A DNA stretch of 21,258 bases from an uncultured Treponema sp. Lineage in GTDB: Bacteria > Spirochaetota > Spirochaetia > Treponematales > Treponemataceae. The first letter of the stretch is position 1; each line of letters begins with the position of its first letter. The notes below the pieces were generated by a model. That model was given only the letters and a program-made list of their open reading frames with translations, was not told the origin of the DNA and did no database searches. Below are positions 1 through 6,635 of the stretch, piece by piece. The stretch spans positions 1 to 21,258 of the forward strand of contig CALDID010000180.1 in NCBI GenBank assembly GCA_937901865.1. Reading direction: 5' to 3'. Both the position numbers and the translations under genes were made by a program.

Positions 1-158
1 CTATATAATACAACTTTTCCCCTTGTTGTTTCAGCATACCTTTTGTAACACGTCCCAAAAATCATTTTATCTGATGACATGCAAAGAGATTATCATATTT
101 TCTTTATTATATCTATGTATATGTATTTGAAATATCCTCAATTTGAATGATGTGTGGT

Positions 159-198
159 AGACTTGTTCTAAAAAATACCTTCACAATAGAACAAGTCT
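159..198. repeat. 12-bp perfect inverted repeat
   Basis: AGACTTGTTCTA (159-170) and TAGAACAAGTCT (187-198) are perfect inverted copies separated by 16 bases. The hairpin lies beyond the 3' end of the small minus-strand gene at 226-627. A terminator for that gene would need a U tract after the hairpin on the minus strand, but the T run (plus-strand A run at about 203-211) comes before it. It is therefore not a classic intrinsic terminator; it may be a 3'-end processing or stability structure. The rest of 1-225 shows no gene. Confidence 0.7.
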
Positions 199-225
199 TC
201 TCAAAAAAAAATTTATAGAAAGAGT

Positions 226-627
226 CTAAAGAGCTTGCTTGTCAACAAAAATCATCATAATCTTTTCAAGCATATCCATAGGAATATCTTCTGCTTCAAA
301 GTTGACCAAAGAGCTAAGCTCCCGCCAATCTTTAGCATTAAGGATTTCTGTTGCAAACGTTTCTCCGTCTAAAAGGCTTTGCATAGCTGCCAGTCGGTCA
401 ATATTTTCTCTTGTTGGCTCTTCTTCTCTTTGAGATGATGTGTCAATATAAGTCTTTTGCCAGTAATCCGCAAAAGAGGAAGCAAGAGAAGTCATATCGC
501 GATTATTAGAAATAAAAAGCTCTACAACGCTTTCCACAACACGAGTGCTATCATAAGAAGAGTGCTCTGCTCTCTCTCTCTTTTTAATGCGCTCAACATC
601 TGAAAAAAATTTCTGTAAGTCTGTCAT
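226..627 (-). CDS. Unrecognised small soluble protein (133 aa)
   Basis: I do not recognise this family. The 133-residue product has no signal peptide and no membrane segment; it is charged, apparently mostly helical, with a Lys/Arg/Glu-rich N-terminal part (residues about 6-20) and a hydrophobic C-terminal stretch ending near DMLEKIMMIF. The reading frame is intact and a sensible promoter lies directly upstream, which supports a real gene rather than a shadow. No Shine-Dalgarno sequence precedes the ATG: the bases before it are TATTATTATTCTCT, and the -10-like box ends 8 bases before the ATG, so the mRNA may have almost no leader. It is divergent from the ptsN-like gene, sharing a 122-bp intergenic region. 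Function unknown. Confidence 0.6.
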   Translation of the reverse strand: MTDLQKFFSDVERIKKRERAEHSSYDSTRVVESVVELFISNNRDMTSLASSFADYWQKTYIDTSSQREEEPTRENIDRLAAMQSLLDGETFATEILNAKDWRELSSLVNFEAEDIPMDMLEKIMMIFVDKQAL

Positions 628-635
628 AGAGAATA

Positions 636-664
636 ATAATAGCTTATATTAGATTTTTTAGCAA
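636..664 (-). promoter_or_regulatory. Candidate sigma-70 promoter for the 133-aa gene
   Basis: Read on the minus strand: TTGCTA (659-664), 17-base spacer, TATTAT (636-641), then 8 bases to the ATG at 627. The -10 matches 5 of 6 consensus bases and the -35 matches 4 of 6. Confidence 0.45.
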
Positions 665-713
665 CTTTTTGTAAAAAAATTGGTTTTATTAGCTCTATAA
701 AGCAATTTTTTTC

Positions 714-742
714 TTGACTTTTGTTTTATCTAACCATACACT
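714..742 (+). promoter_or_regulatory. Sigma-70 promoter for ptsN-like gene
   Basis: TTGACT (714-719), exactly 17 bases, then TACACT (737-742). The ATG at 750 starts only 7 bases after the -10 box, so the predicted transcription start falls at or next to the start codon, and no Shine-Dalgarno sequence is visible. This suggests a leaderless or near-leaderless transcript. Confidence 0.6.
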
Positions 743-749
743 TTAAGAT

Positions 750-1196
750 ATGGACTTAAGAGCAGTATTAACGCCTGAAACAGTAGATTTGCATCTCAAA
801 GGAACTACTAAAGAAGAAATCATAGATGAGATGCTTGAAATCCTTATTAAAGCTGGCAAAGTTACAGACAAGGCTTCAGCACGCGAATGTGTGCTAGAAC
901 GCGAACGTAATATGTCTACAGGTATGAAACACGGTATCGCTATTCCGCACGGAAAGACAGATACAGTTTCTGACCTTGTTGCATGTATTGGTATCTCAGA
1001 CAACCCTGTTGACTTTGATTCTCTTGACCAGGAGCCGTGCCGTATCTTTATTATGACGCTTTCTCCTGTGAACAAAACAGGTCCGCACTTGCAGTTCCTT
1101 GCGGAAGTAAGCCTTTTGTTCAAGAGCGCAGAAAAACGACAGCAAATCTTGAATACACAAGACAAAGCTGAAGTTATCAGTATTCTTACGGCATAA
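750..1196 (+). CDS. ptsN: PTS IIA component, fructose/nitrogen-regulatory type (PtsN-like)
   Basis: This 148-residue cytoplasmic protein is a single EIIA domain of the fructose/mannitol/PtsN class. The phospho-accepting histidine is His67 in the motif GMKHGIAIPHGKTD (residues 58-71), and a later conserved stretch is TGPHLQFLAEVSLLF (110-124). Length fits stand-alone PtsN (about 150-160 residues). It would accept phosphate from HPr or a PTS-Ntr relay and act by protein contact rather than sugar transport. No IIB/IIC, HPr or EI gene adjoins it, which supports a regulatory role (inference). The ATG at 750 is the only sensible start; the next in-frame Met is residue 28. It has its own promoter and a terminator after it, so it appears monocistronic. 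It could instead be the IIA of a sugar PTS encoded elsewhere. Confidence 0.85.
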   Translation: MDLRAVLTPETVDLHLKGTTKEEIIDEMLEILIKAGKVTDKASARECVLERERNMSTGMKHGIAIPHGKTDTVSDLVACIGISDNPVDFDSLDQEPCRIFIMTLSPVNKTGPHLQFLAEVSLLFKSAEKRQQILNTQDKAEVISILTA

Positions 1197-1256
1197 TCTT
1201 TTTTATTTAGATTCTTGCTATCGTAAGATAAGTTTGACGTATGCGTCTTTATTCGT

Positions 1257-1296
1257 AGAAAAGGACCTTTTTCCCAATTGGAATGAGGTCTTTTTT
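1257..1296 (+). terminator. Intrinsic terminator after ptsN-like gene
   Basis: GACCT (1264-1268) and TTCC pair with GGAA and AGGTC (1286-1290) around a small loop, followed by six T (1291-1296). A run of A precedes the stem, so it could also work on the other strand. A smaller hairpin GACG/CGTC lies upstream at 1236-1247. Confidence 0.7.
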
Positions 1297-1315
1297 CTTT
1301 TCACTCACAATTTTC

Positions 1316-1344
1316 TTCACAATTTCTTCATAAATATATATCAT
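1316..1344 (+). promoter_or_regulatory. Candidate promoter for the 150-aa gene
   Basis: TTCACA (1316-1321), 17 bases, TATCAT (1339-1344). The predicted start is near 1351, directly at the AAGGAG ribosome binding site (1351-1356), which gives a very short leader. The surrounding CACAATTT(T)CTT motif is repeated in tandem. Confidence 0.4.
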
Positions 1345-1366
1345 AAATATAAGGAGTATAGATAAT

Positions 1367-1819
1367 ATGAAGCTAGAAAAAATATTTGAAGCAAAAGAGG
1401 GAAATCTTTTTACACTCTCAGGAGAGGCTGTTGAAAAAGAGAGCGTAAGAGCTGTTAATCTTTCTTGGAAAGCCGTAGAGCCAAATGAAGAGGGAAGCTA
1501 TAATGAAGAGCTTTTAGCAACACTTCGCCTTTCTTTAAAAGCAAATGAGGAAGAGAAAAAGTTTGTCTATATTGCACCTATCGTAGACAAAGATATTACT
1601 GGCGAAAAGTATGAGCAATTCACAGCAGCAATGAAGCATAGTGCTCGAAGGCTAAAAGATTGCATTTCGATAGTGGGTTTTGCCATTCCTAAAGAAATTG
1701 CAGAAGACGAAGAAAAAGCAACATTCTATATTGAAGAGTTGTCTGCAAAGCACGCTCAATATGTGTTTTTTGCACAAGGTAAAAATGAGATAGCAGGCGT
1801 AAATATAGTGCGTTTATAA
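1367..1819 (+). CDS. Unrecognised cytoplasmic protein (150 aa)
   Basis: I do not recognise the family. The product has no signal peptide or membrane span, is rich in Glu and Lys, and appears to alternate strands and helices, with hydrophobic strand-like segments KKFVYIAPIV (about 64-73), CISIVGFAI (about 98-106) and AQYVFFAQG (about 130-138), suggesting a compact alpha/beta fold. The start at 1367 is set by a good AAGGAG ribosome binding site 10 bases upstream. It sits between the ptsN-like gene and the lytic transglycosylase but has its own promoter candidate, so co-regulation is not assured. No cofactor or catalytic motif can be named. Confidence 0.75.
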   Translation: MKLEKIFEAKEGNLFTLSGEAVEKESVRAVNLSWKAVEPNEEGSYNEELLATLRLSLKANEEEKKFVYIAPIVDKDITGEKYEQFTAAMKHSARRLKDCISIVGFAIPKEIAEDEEKATFYIEELSAKHAQYVFFAQGKNEIAGVNIVRL

Positions 1820-1846
1820 CATTATTTTTATTTATCTTTCTATATC

Positions 1847-1875
1847 TTGCATAAAAATGCTCTTTTCTTTAGAAT
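1847..1875 (+). promoter_or_regulatory. Candidate promoter for lytic transglycosylase
   Basis: TTGCAT (1847-1852), 17 bases, TAGAAT (1870-1875), giving a predicted start near 1882, about 27 bases before the ATG at 1909. It overlaps the upstream arm of the 11-bp inverted repeat described at 1850-1911. Confidence 0.45.
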
Positions 1876-1911
1876 ATATCTCTAAAATATCTAATGGAGG
1901 GCATTTTTATG
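1850..1911 (+). promoter_or_regulatory. Inverted repeat that pairs with the start codon
   Basis: CATAAAAATGC (1850-1860) is the exact reverse complement of GCATTTTTATG (1901-1911), whose last three bases are the ATG of the transglycosylase gene. Continuing inward, 1861-1865 can pair (with G.U pairs) with the ribosome binding site GGAGG (1896-1900). A transcript reading in from the gene upstream would therefore hide both signals in a stem of about 16 bp. A transcript from the local promoter would lack the 5' arm. Confidence 0.6.
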
Positions 1912-2700
1912 ACTGAAAGTTCTAACGCTAACAATCATACTTATTCGTTGATGCTAGGCACAATTTTTTTCAGTCTTCTGTTTTTGGTGCCTTGTACGCT
2001 TATTTGTACATTTGTACCAGTGAAGAAAATACCTACAACAACAGCTTTGCCTCAATTTGAAGTAGAATCAGTCGCATTAGAAGAAGATGTTGCTTTTAAA
2101 GAAAAAAGTGTTGTTGAAGACTCATTTGAAGTATCATATAGCACTAAGGTTCAAGATTCTAAAAAACGGCTAGATGAAGGACTTGCTTTATATCGACAGC
2201 CATATTCAAAAGCTGCTGTAGAATGGTTTTATATTCACCTAACAGAAGATAGAGATGTCGCACTTGCAATTATGAAAGAAGCAGATAAAAATGATATTTC
2301 GCTTTCTCTTGCATTTGCCTTAGCACACACAGAAAGCGAGTTCAAGCCACGAGCTGTAAACACAAACAAAAACGGCTCTATTGACCGCGGATTATTTCAA
2401 CTCAATAATAAATCTTTTCCCAATCTAAAGGAAGAAGATTTCTTTAATCCTGAAGTTTCTGCAAAATACGGAATGTCGCATTTACGCTATTGTCTTGACG
2501 CAGCAGGAAACGAAATTGCAGCCCTCGCAATGTATAACGCAGGCACAGGCAAAGTCAGAAACAATGCAACTCCGCAAATTACGCTCAACTATGTATCAAA
2601 AATCGATTCATACAGAAAGGGTATCGATTTGCTTTTTGCAACCGATGTTCTATCGTTTTACGAAACATCGCCAGATACAAGAGTTGCATTCGTTCAATAA
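1909..2700 (+). CDS. Membrane-anchored lytic transglycosylase (SLT domain)
   Basis: The 263-residue protein has one N-terminal membrane segment (about residues 13-36), a Glu/Ser-rich linker (about 45-85), and a C-terminal SLT goose-type lysozyme domain (about 115-240). The catalytic glutamate is Glu142 in LAHTESEFKPRAV; other family signatures are GLFQLN (161-166) and ALAMYNAGTGKVRN (205-218). Such enzymes cleave the MurNAc-GlcNAc bond of peptidoglycan with 1,6-anhydro ring formation, here on the periplasmic side. The start is placed at 1909, not the in-frame ATG at 1894, because GGAGGG at 1896-1901 gives correct spacing only for the later ATG. The gene's last 7 bases overlap the end of the convergent DNA glycosylase gene. 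The role (cell-wall remodelling, flagellar or septal) is not shown by the sequence. Confidence 0.85.
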   Translation: MTESSNANNHTYSLMLGTIFFSLLFLVPCTLICTFVPVKKIPTTTALPQFEVESVALEEDVAFKEKSVVEDSFEVSYSTKVQDSKKRLDEGLALYRQPYSKAAVEWFYIHLTEDRDVALAIMKEADKNDISLSLAFALAHTESEFKPRAVNTNKNGSIDRGLFQLNNKSFPNLKEEDFFNPEVSAKYGMSHLRYCLDAAGNEIAALAMYNAGTGKVRNNATPQITLNYVSKIDSYRKGIDLLFATDVLSFYETSPDTRVAFVQ

Positions 2701-3233
2701 ACGAGAATCTTTCTATATTCTTCAATCAGCTTATCTATGCTCCAAGAAGCATTCGCAGGGCTTGTACTCGGCAGAAGAGAGACGGATAAGCCGTATTGAG
2801 ATTCATACTTTGCAGCACACAATTTCTGCCACAGCGAAAAAGCGGCTTTTCCTGTGCAGAACACATTGTGTATTTTAGAAGCCGAAAACAATGGCTCAAA
2901 ATCATTTGCAACAGCATTCTTTATGCTTGAATCCGCAGCCCCGTACATATCGCAAGAAGACAGCACGTCCCATAAAGCTATGTTGTGCCGAATAAGAAAC
3001 GACTTTCGCTCTTCTATTGCCTTTTCTCTGTCTGAATCATTGTTTAAAGTCAAAAGCGTTTCGCCGAAAATTGCAGGAAGCACACGCCAAAATCTGTTTT
3101 GTGGGTGCATATAAAAAAATCCTGCTTCTCTGCTTTTTGGAGAAGGTATTGTTCCCAAAATAAGCACTCTGCTTTCTGCGTTCCATACAGGCGGAATTTC
3201 GTGAATAATTTTTTCTGTTGTATTCGATTTCAT
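2694..3233 (-). CDS. DNA glycosylase, uracil-DNA glycosylase superfamily (hypoxanthine/Mug-like)
   Basis: This 179-residue protein has the hallmarks of the small UDG-superfamily group annotated as DNA-deoxyinosine (hypoxanthine) glycosylases: motif A LILGTIPSPKS (24-34), the following YMHPQNRFWRVL (41-52), and the C-terminal motif LLPSTSPANASW (153-164). These enzymes excise deaminated bases, starting base excision repair in the cytoplasm. The start is placed at Met 3233 rather than the upstream in-frame ATG at 3308, because the extra 25 residues would be encoded by the serA terminator hairpin. A TGCTATAAT extended -10 box ends 6 bases before this ATG, and the only GAGG is just 2 bases away, so initiation may be leaderless. 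Exact substrate (uracil, hypoxanthine or both) cannot be told. Confidence 0.8.
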   Translation of the reverse strand: MKSNTTEKIIHEIPPVWNAESRVLILGTIPSPKSREAGFFYMHPQNRFWRVLPAIFGETLLTLNNDSDREKAIEERKSFLIRHNIALWDVLSSCDMYGAADSSIKNAVANDFEPLFSASKIHNVFCTGKAAFSLWQKLCAAKYESQYGLSVSLLPSTSPANASWSIDKLIEEYRKILVY

Positions 3234-3239
3234 ATCCTC

Positions 3240-3248
3240 ATTATAGCA
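3240..3248 (-). promoter_or_regulatory. Extended -10 promoter for DNA glycosylase
   Basis: Minus strand TGCTATAAT: a perfect TATAAT (3240-3245) with the TGn extension. The 17-base position holds only T-rich sequence from the serA terminator, so a -35 box is poor. The ATG begins 6 bases after the box. Confidence 0.5.
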
Positions 3249-3260
3249 TAAAAACAACAT

Positions 3261-3303
3261 AAAAAAAACCGATGAAGTTTTTTCAACTCTATCGGTTTTT
3301 TTT
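3261..3303 (-). terminator. Intrinsic terminator after serA
   Basis: A perfect 13-bp stem, AAAAAAAACCGAT (3261-3273) with ATCGGTTTTTTTT (3291-3303) and a 17-base loop. On the minus strand it lies 38 bases after the serA stop and ends in a U tract. The A/T symmetry would also stop plus-strand transcripts. Confidence 0.85.
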
Positions 3304-3341
3304 ATCATTTTACAAGAGAGGCTCGGTTTCTCAAAACAACT

Positions 3342-4523
3342 CTAGGCTGCATAAATTGCGCGTACGTTGATTACGTCGGCAATAGAAGAAAGCGCAGATA
3401 GCGTATCATCTTCTACTTTGCCGTCAACATCAAGCAGCGCATACGCAATATCGCCTCTATTTTGGTCAATCATTCCGCTGATATTTTGCTTTGCATTTCC
3501 CAATACCGTCGTAAAGTTCGCAATCATACCAGGCACGTTCTTATGGCTTATACAAAGTCTTGTGCCGCCTTTCGGAATTGCATTATCAATCTTCGCTTTC
3601 GGGAAGTTCACGCTGTTTGCAATAGCTCCTGTTTCTAAGAAATCACGAAGCTCTTTGACCGCCATTACAGCACAGTTATCTTCTGCCTCTGGCGTTGACG
3701 CACCAAGGTGTGGCATACAGATGATTTTCGGATTGTTCAAAAGCTCTTCTGCCGCAAAATCCGTTACCATACACGCAACCTTTCCCGAATTGATTGCAGA
3801 CAAAACATCTTCATTGTTCACCAAGCCACCGCGAGCAATATTGATGATACGAACACCGTTTTTCATACTACGAATAGTAGAAGCATTAATAAAGCCCTTT
3901 GTATCTGGAGTTTCAGGAACGTGAACAGTGATATAATCAGATTTTGCAAAAAGAGTATCGAGAGTTTCGGCGTGCTTGACCTCGTGATTGATACGCCATG
4001 CAGCGTCTACAGAGATAAACGGGTCGTAGCCGATGACGTTCATTCCCAACTCAATCGCAGTATTTGCCACCATTGCACCTATTGCGCCCAATCCAATAAC
4101 GCCAAGCGTTTTGCCCTTGACTTCAGAGCCAATGTAGTTCTTCTTTCCTTTTTCTGCCAAAGAAGCAATCTCTGCGCCCTTACCAGCTAAAGAGTTTGTC
4201 CACTTGTTCGCTTCTACAACAGGGCGGCTCGAAAGCAAAATGCTCAAAATCACCAACTCTTTCACCGCATTAGCATTTGCACCAGGTGTGTTAAAGACGA
4301 CAACGCCTTTTTCTGCCAACTCCTTGCAAGGAATATTGTTTACTCCTGCACCTGCACGAGCAACAGCTTTCACCGTGGACGGCAGCTGCATAGAAAGCAT
4401 ATCGTGACTTCTGACCATAATCGCATCAGGATTTAAGATTTCTGAAGCAATTTCATAAGAATCGTGCGGAAAGTTATCAAGCCCGATAGAGCTTATTCTG
4501 TCCAAAGTCTGAATCTTGTGCAT
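3342..4523 (-). CDS. serA: D-3-phosphoglycerate dehydrogenase with ACT domain
   Basis: SerA oxidises 3-phosphoglycerate to 3-phosphohydroxypyruvate with NAD+, the first step of serine synthesis. The 393-residue product has the D-isomer 2-hydroxyacid dehydrogenase layout: an N-terminal substrate domain, the NAD fold with GLGAIG (144-149), catalytic Arg231 (INIARGG), Glu260 (DFAAEE) and His272 (MPHLGAS), then an ACT domain (about 320-393, SHKNVPGMIANFTTVLG) that usually binds serine for feedback inhibition. The start is placed at 4523 rather than 4544: GGAGA lies 9 bases before this ATG, and one base separates it from the serC stop, so translation is coupled. The length is that of short ACT-type PGDHs without the extra intervening domain. 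No serB is in the window. Confidence 0.93.
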   Translation of the reverse strand: MHKIQTLDRISSIGLDNFPHDSYEIASEILNPDAIMVRSHDMLSMQLPSTVKAVARAGAGVNNIPCKELAEKGVVVFNTPGANANAVKELVILSILLSSRPVVEANKWTNSLAGKGAEIASLAEKGKKNYIGSEVKGKTLGVIGLGAIGAMVANTAIELGMNVIGYDPFISVDAAWRINHEVKHAETLDTLFAKSDYITVHVPETPDTKGFINASTIRSMKNGVRIINIARGGLVNNEDVLSAINSGKVACMVTDFAAEELLNNPKIICMPHLGASTPEAEDNCAVMAVKELRDFLETGAIANSVNFPKAKIDNAIPKGGTRLCISHKNVPGMIANFTTVLGNAKQNISGMIDQNRGDIAYALLDVDGKVEDDTLSALSSIADVINVRAIYAA

Positions 4524-4524
4524 A

Positions 4525-5625
4525 TTACGCATTCTCCTTTGCAAATTTTTCCATAAAGTCGATGAGAGCCTGAACCCCCTCTTTTGTCATAGCATTGTAA
4601 ATAGAAGCTCTCATACCGCCCACTAAGCGATGACCTGCAAGGTTCACCAAGCCTGCTTCGGCAGCTTCTTTTACAAACTTCTTATTGATAGCACTTGCCT
4701 TTTCCTCGTCCGTTTCTTTTGTGAGGAACGGCACATTCATCAGTGAACGGCTTCCCTTTTCTGCTGTTGCGTAATAATAAGAGCTTGCATCAAGATAATT
4801 GTAAAGCAAATCAGCCTTTTCGTGATTTCTCTTTGCCATACCCTCAGCACCACCATTCTTTTCAATCCAATGCATCACCTTGTCAAGAACATAAATCGTG
4901 TAGCACGGCGGAGTATTGTACATACTGTCTGCGTCTGCGTGTGTCTTGTAAGAAAGCATTGTCGGTGTATTTGCGCGAGGGGAATCTGTGATTAAGTCTT
5001 TGCGGATAATCACCAAGGTAACACCAGCAGGAGCAAGGTTCTTTTGTGCGCCTGCAAACAGCAGACCAAACTTCGACACATCAAGAGGCTCTGAGAGAAT
5101 ACAAGAAGAAATATCTGCAACGAGCGGAATATCGCCAGTATCGGGAATATACTCGTAATGAGTGCCCATAATCGTATTGTTCAAACAGATATACGCATAA
5201 TCATAATCACCAGAGATTTTTTCAACGCGCGGAATATAAGAATAATTCTTGTCTTTGCTAGAAGCGATAACATCAACAGCAACTCCTAACGCCTTTGCTT
5301 CAGCTGCCGCTTTCTTTGCCCAAACACCCGTTTCAATATATGCCGCCTTGCCCTTTTTGTTTCCAAGATTAAGAGCAACCATAGCAAACTGAGTAGAACC
5401 GCCACCCTGCAAAAAAAGAACCTTGTAGTTATCAGGCACATTCATCAAGCGACGCACCATTTTTTCTGCGTCTTCGATAATAGGCTTGAATGCGCTTGAA
5501 CGATGGCTCATCTCCATAACAGACTGCCCCGTGCCATTGAAATCAAGCATTTCTGCGCTGCACTCTTTTAATACATCTTCAGGCAAGCAAGAAGGTCCTG
5601 CTGAAAAATTGTAAACACGACTCAT
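4525..5625 (-). CDS. serC: Phosphoserine aminotransferase
   Basis: SerC transfers the amino group of glutamate to 3-phosphohydroxypyruvate to give O-phosphoserine, using PLP in the cytoplasm. The 366-residue protein begins RVYNFSAGPSCLP, typical of the family, and has Asp171 (VADISSCIL) and the PLP lysine Lys195 in FAGAQKNLAPAGV. Length is normal (E. coli about 362). A strong TAGGAGG ribosome binding site lies 7 bases before the ATG at 5625. It is followed at once by serA and preceded by rex across a 54-bp gap that holds a terminator-like hairpin. The serC-serA pair makes the first two steps of serine synthesis as one unit. Confidence 0.95.
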   Translation of the reverse strand: MSRVYNFSAGPSCLPEDVLKECSAEMLDFNGTGQSVMEMSHRSSAFKPIIEDAEKMVRRLMNVPDNYKVLFLQGGGSTQFAMVALNLGNKKGKAAYIETGVWAKKAAAEAKALGVAVDVIASSKDKNYSYIPRVEKISGDYDYAYICLNNTIMGTHYEYIPDTGDIPLVADISSCILSEPLDVSKFGLLFAGAQKNLAPAGVTLVIIRKDLITDSPRANTPTMLSYKTHADADSMYNTPPCYTIYVLDKVMHWIEKNGGAEGMAKRNHEKADLLYNYLDASSYYYATAEKGSRSLMNVPFLTKETDEEKASAINKKFVKEAAEAGLVNLAGHRLVGGMRASIYNAMTKEGVQALIDFMEKFAKENA

Positions 5626-5639
5626 ATTTGTTTCCTCCT

Positions 5640-5671
5640 AAAAAAAAGATATTGCGCATAACGGCAATATC
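5640..5671 (-). terminator. Terminator/attenuator hairpin between rex and serC
   Basis: On the minus strand GATATTGC (5664-5671) pairs perfectly with GCAATATC (5648-5655) over an 8-base loop and is followed by eight T (5640-5647). It starts 8 bases after the rex stop, and its U tract runs straight into the serC ribosome binding site TAGGAGG. It therefore either ends rex transcripts or works as an attenuator for serCA. Confidence 0.75.
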
Positions 5672-5679
5672 ACACATCT

Positions 5680-6294
5680 TTAATCTTCGATAGCAGCAGC
5701 AAGGACATTCAAAGCTGTCTTTGTAGCAACATTTTCAACAAAAATATCGTGGTCAAGAGTAAGCACAATATTTGTATAATTGACAATTCCTCGTATTCCG
5801 CAAGAAACAAGGCGATTTGCAACGCTCATCGCGACAGCATCAGGAACGGCAAGAATAGTATACATAATGCCTTGACTTTTGATAATTTCTTCCAGTTTTG
5901 TCGTAGGATAAAGCGGACAAGAAGCCTTGATAACTTCAGTCTTATTCACGCTTTCGTCGAAGCCTGCGACCAACTTAAATGAAGAGCCTTCAAGCATATC
6001 ACCTGTACAAAGAGCCTCTCCGAGTTTGCCAAGCCCCACAAGGCAGCATTTTCTTTCTCGAGAGCCATCTTCTCCGATTGCTTTTTTTAGCATTCTTAGA
6101 AGCACATCGACGTGATAGCCATTTGAAGCACCGCAAATACAGCCAATCATCGAAATATCTCTTCTGATGACTGAATTTGACCAACCAGTCAGCTTTTCAA
6201 TATCAAGAGAAGTAATCGTATCTTGTTCAAGCTGGCTTAAAAGCTGCGCCAAAAGAACGAGCCTTCTCCTTGACCTTTCTGGTAGTGTTTTCAT
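5680..6294 (-). CDS. rex: Redox-sensing transcriptional repressor Rex
   Basis: Rex senses the NADH/NAD+ ratio: it binds operators when NAD+ is high and lets go when NADH binds. The 204-residue protein has an N-terminal winged helix (about 8-60; LTGWSNSVIRRDISMIG, similar to the canonical VRKDLSYFG region) followed by a Rossmann domain with GLGKLG (87-92), the ribose-binding acidic residue in VAGFDES (109-115), and a C-terminal helix that swaps between subunits. Length matches the family (about 205-215). The segment GCICGASNGY (51-60) departs from the usual G-E-F-G-K-R-G turn, so DNA specificity may differ. A GAGAGGAAA ribosome binding site precedes the ATG. It lies directly upstream of serC-serA in the same direction, suggesting redox-linked control or co-transcription (inference). 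Confidence 0.88.
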   Translation of the reverse strand: MKTLPERSRRRLVLLAQLLSQLEQDTITSLDIEKLTGWSNSVIRRDISMIGCICGASNGYHVDVLLRMLKKAIGEDGSRERKCCLVGLGKLGEALCTGDMLEGSSFKLVAGFDESVNKTEVIKASCPLYPTTKLEEIIKSQGIMYTILAVPDAVAMSVANRLVSCGIRGIVNYTNIVLTLDHDIFVENVATKTALNVLAAAIED

Positions 6295-6340
6295 ATCGTT
6301 TCCTCTCTAAAAACGTGATAATTTTATCATACGGTATTGT

Positions 6341-6369
6341 ATTGTAACTAAAAATAGAAACAATGTCAA
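6341..6369 (-). promoter_or_regulatory. Strong promoter for rex(-serCA)
   Basis: Minus strand TTGACA (6364-6369), 17 bases, TACAAT (6341-6346): a full -35 match and a 5/6 -10. Possible operators nearby are TTGT(N14)ACAA across the spacer and -10 (6342-6363), and the perfect palindrome GATAATTTTATC (6317-6328) just after the predicted start. Neither has the exact spacing of the known Rex site TTGTGAAATATTTCACAA, so autoregulation is only possible, not shown. Confidence 0.7.
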
Positions 6370-6556
6370 TAAACTTTTACAGTATTTTTTTATCATCTAT
6401 GAAAAAAATAATTGTATTTACGTTTTACGCTTTAGATACTGTGAATAATATTATAAAAAACAGTACTTTGTAAAGCATCTTGAATTAAAAATACCGTATC
6501 CCAGCACCAGATGCTCTCCCGAACGTGTCAATCTTAGAGCCTGTATAACAAAGAAC
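6370..6556. other. Gene-free stretch between rex promoter and groES terminator
   Basis: No open reading frame or known RNA was recognised. It holds TACTGT...ACAGTA arms with an AT-only spacer (about 6437-6465), and a GC-richer patch at about 6493-6547 (CCCAGCACCAGATGCTCTCC...) that stands out from AT-rich surroundings. Read on the minus strand the patch contains AGCA(N5)TGCT. It matches no tRNA, 5S, SRP or tmRNA core that I can recall. Confidence 0.4.
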
Positions 6557-6612
6557 AAAAAAAGACGCAGTGTATTTCTTCTTAATAAAGAAGTTCACTG
6601 CGTCTTTTATAA
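6557..6612 (-). terminator. Intrinsic terminator after groES
   Basis: A 13-bp outer stem, AAAAGACGCAGTG (6560-6572) with CACTGCGTCTTTT (6596-6608), encloses a second stem CTTCTT/AAGAAG (6578-6593). On the minus strand the hairpin is followed by seven T. Confidence 0.85.
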
Positions 6613-6635
6613 AAGGCTGTTCCTTAAAAGAGTTT

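Noticed and set aside
3234..3308. 25-residue N-terminal extension of the DNA glycosylase
   Set aside because: It would be encoded by the serA terminator hairpin and is not part of the family; the ATG at 3233 is preferred.
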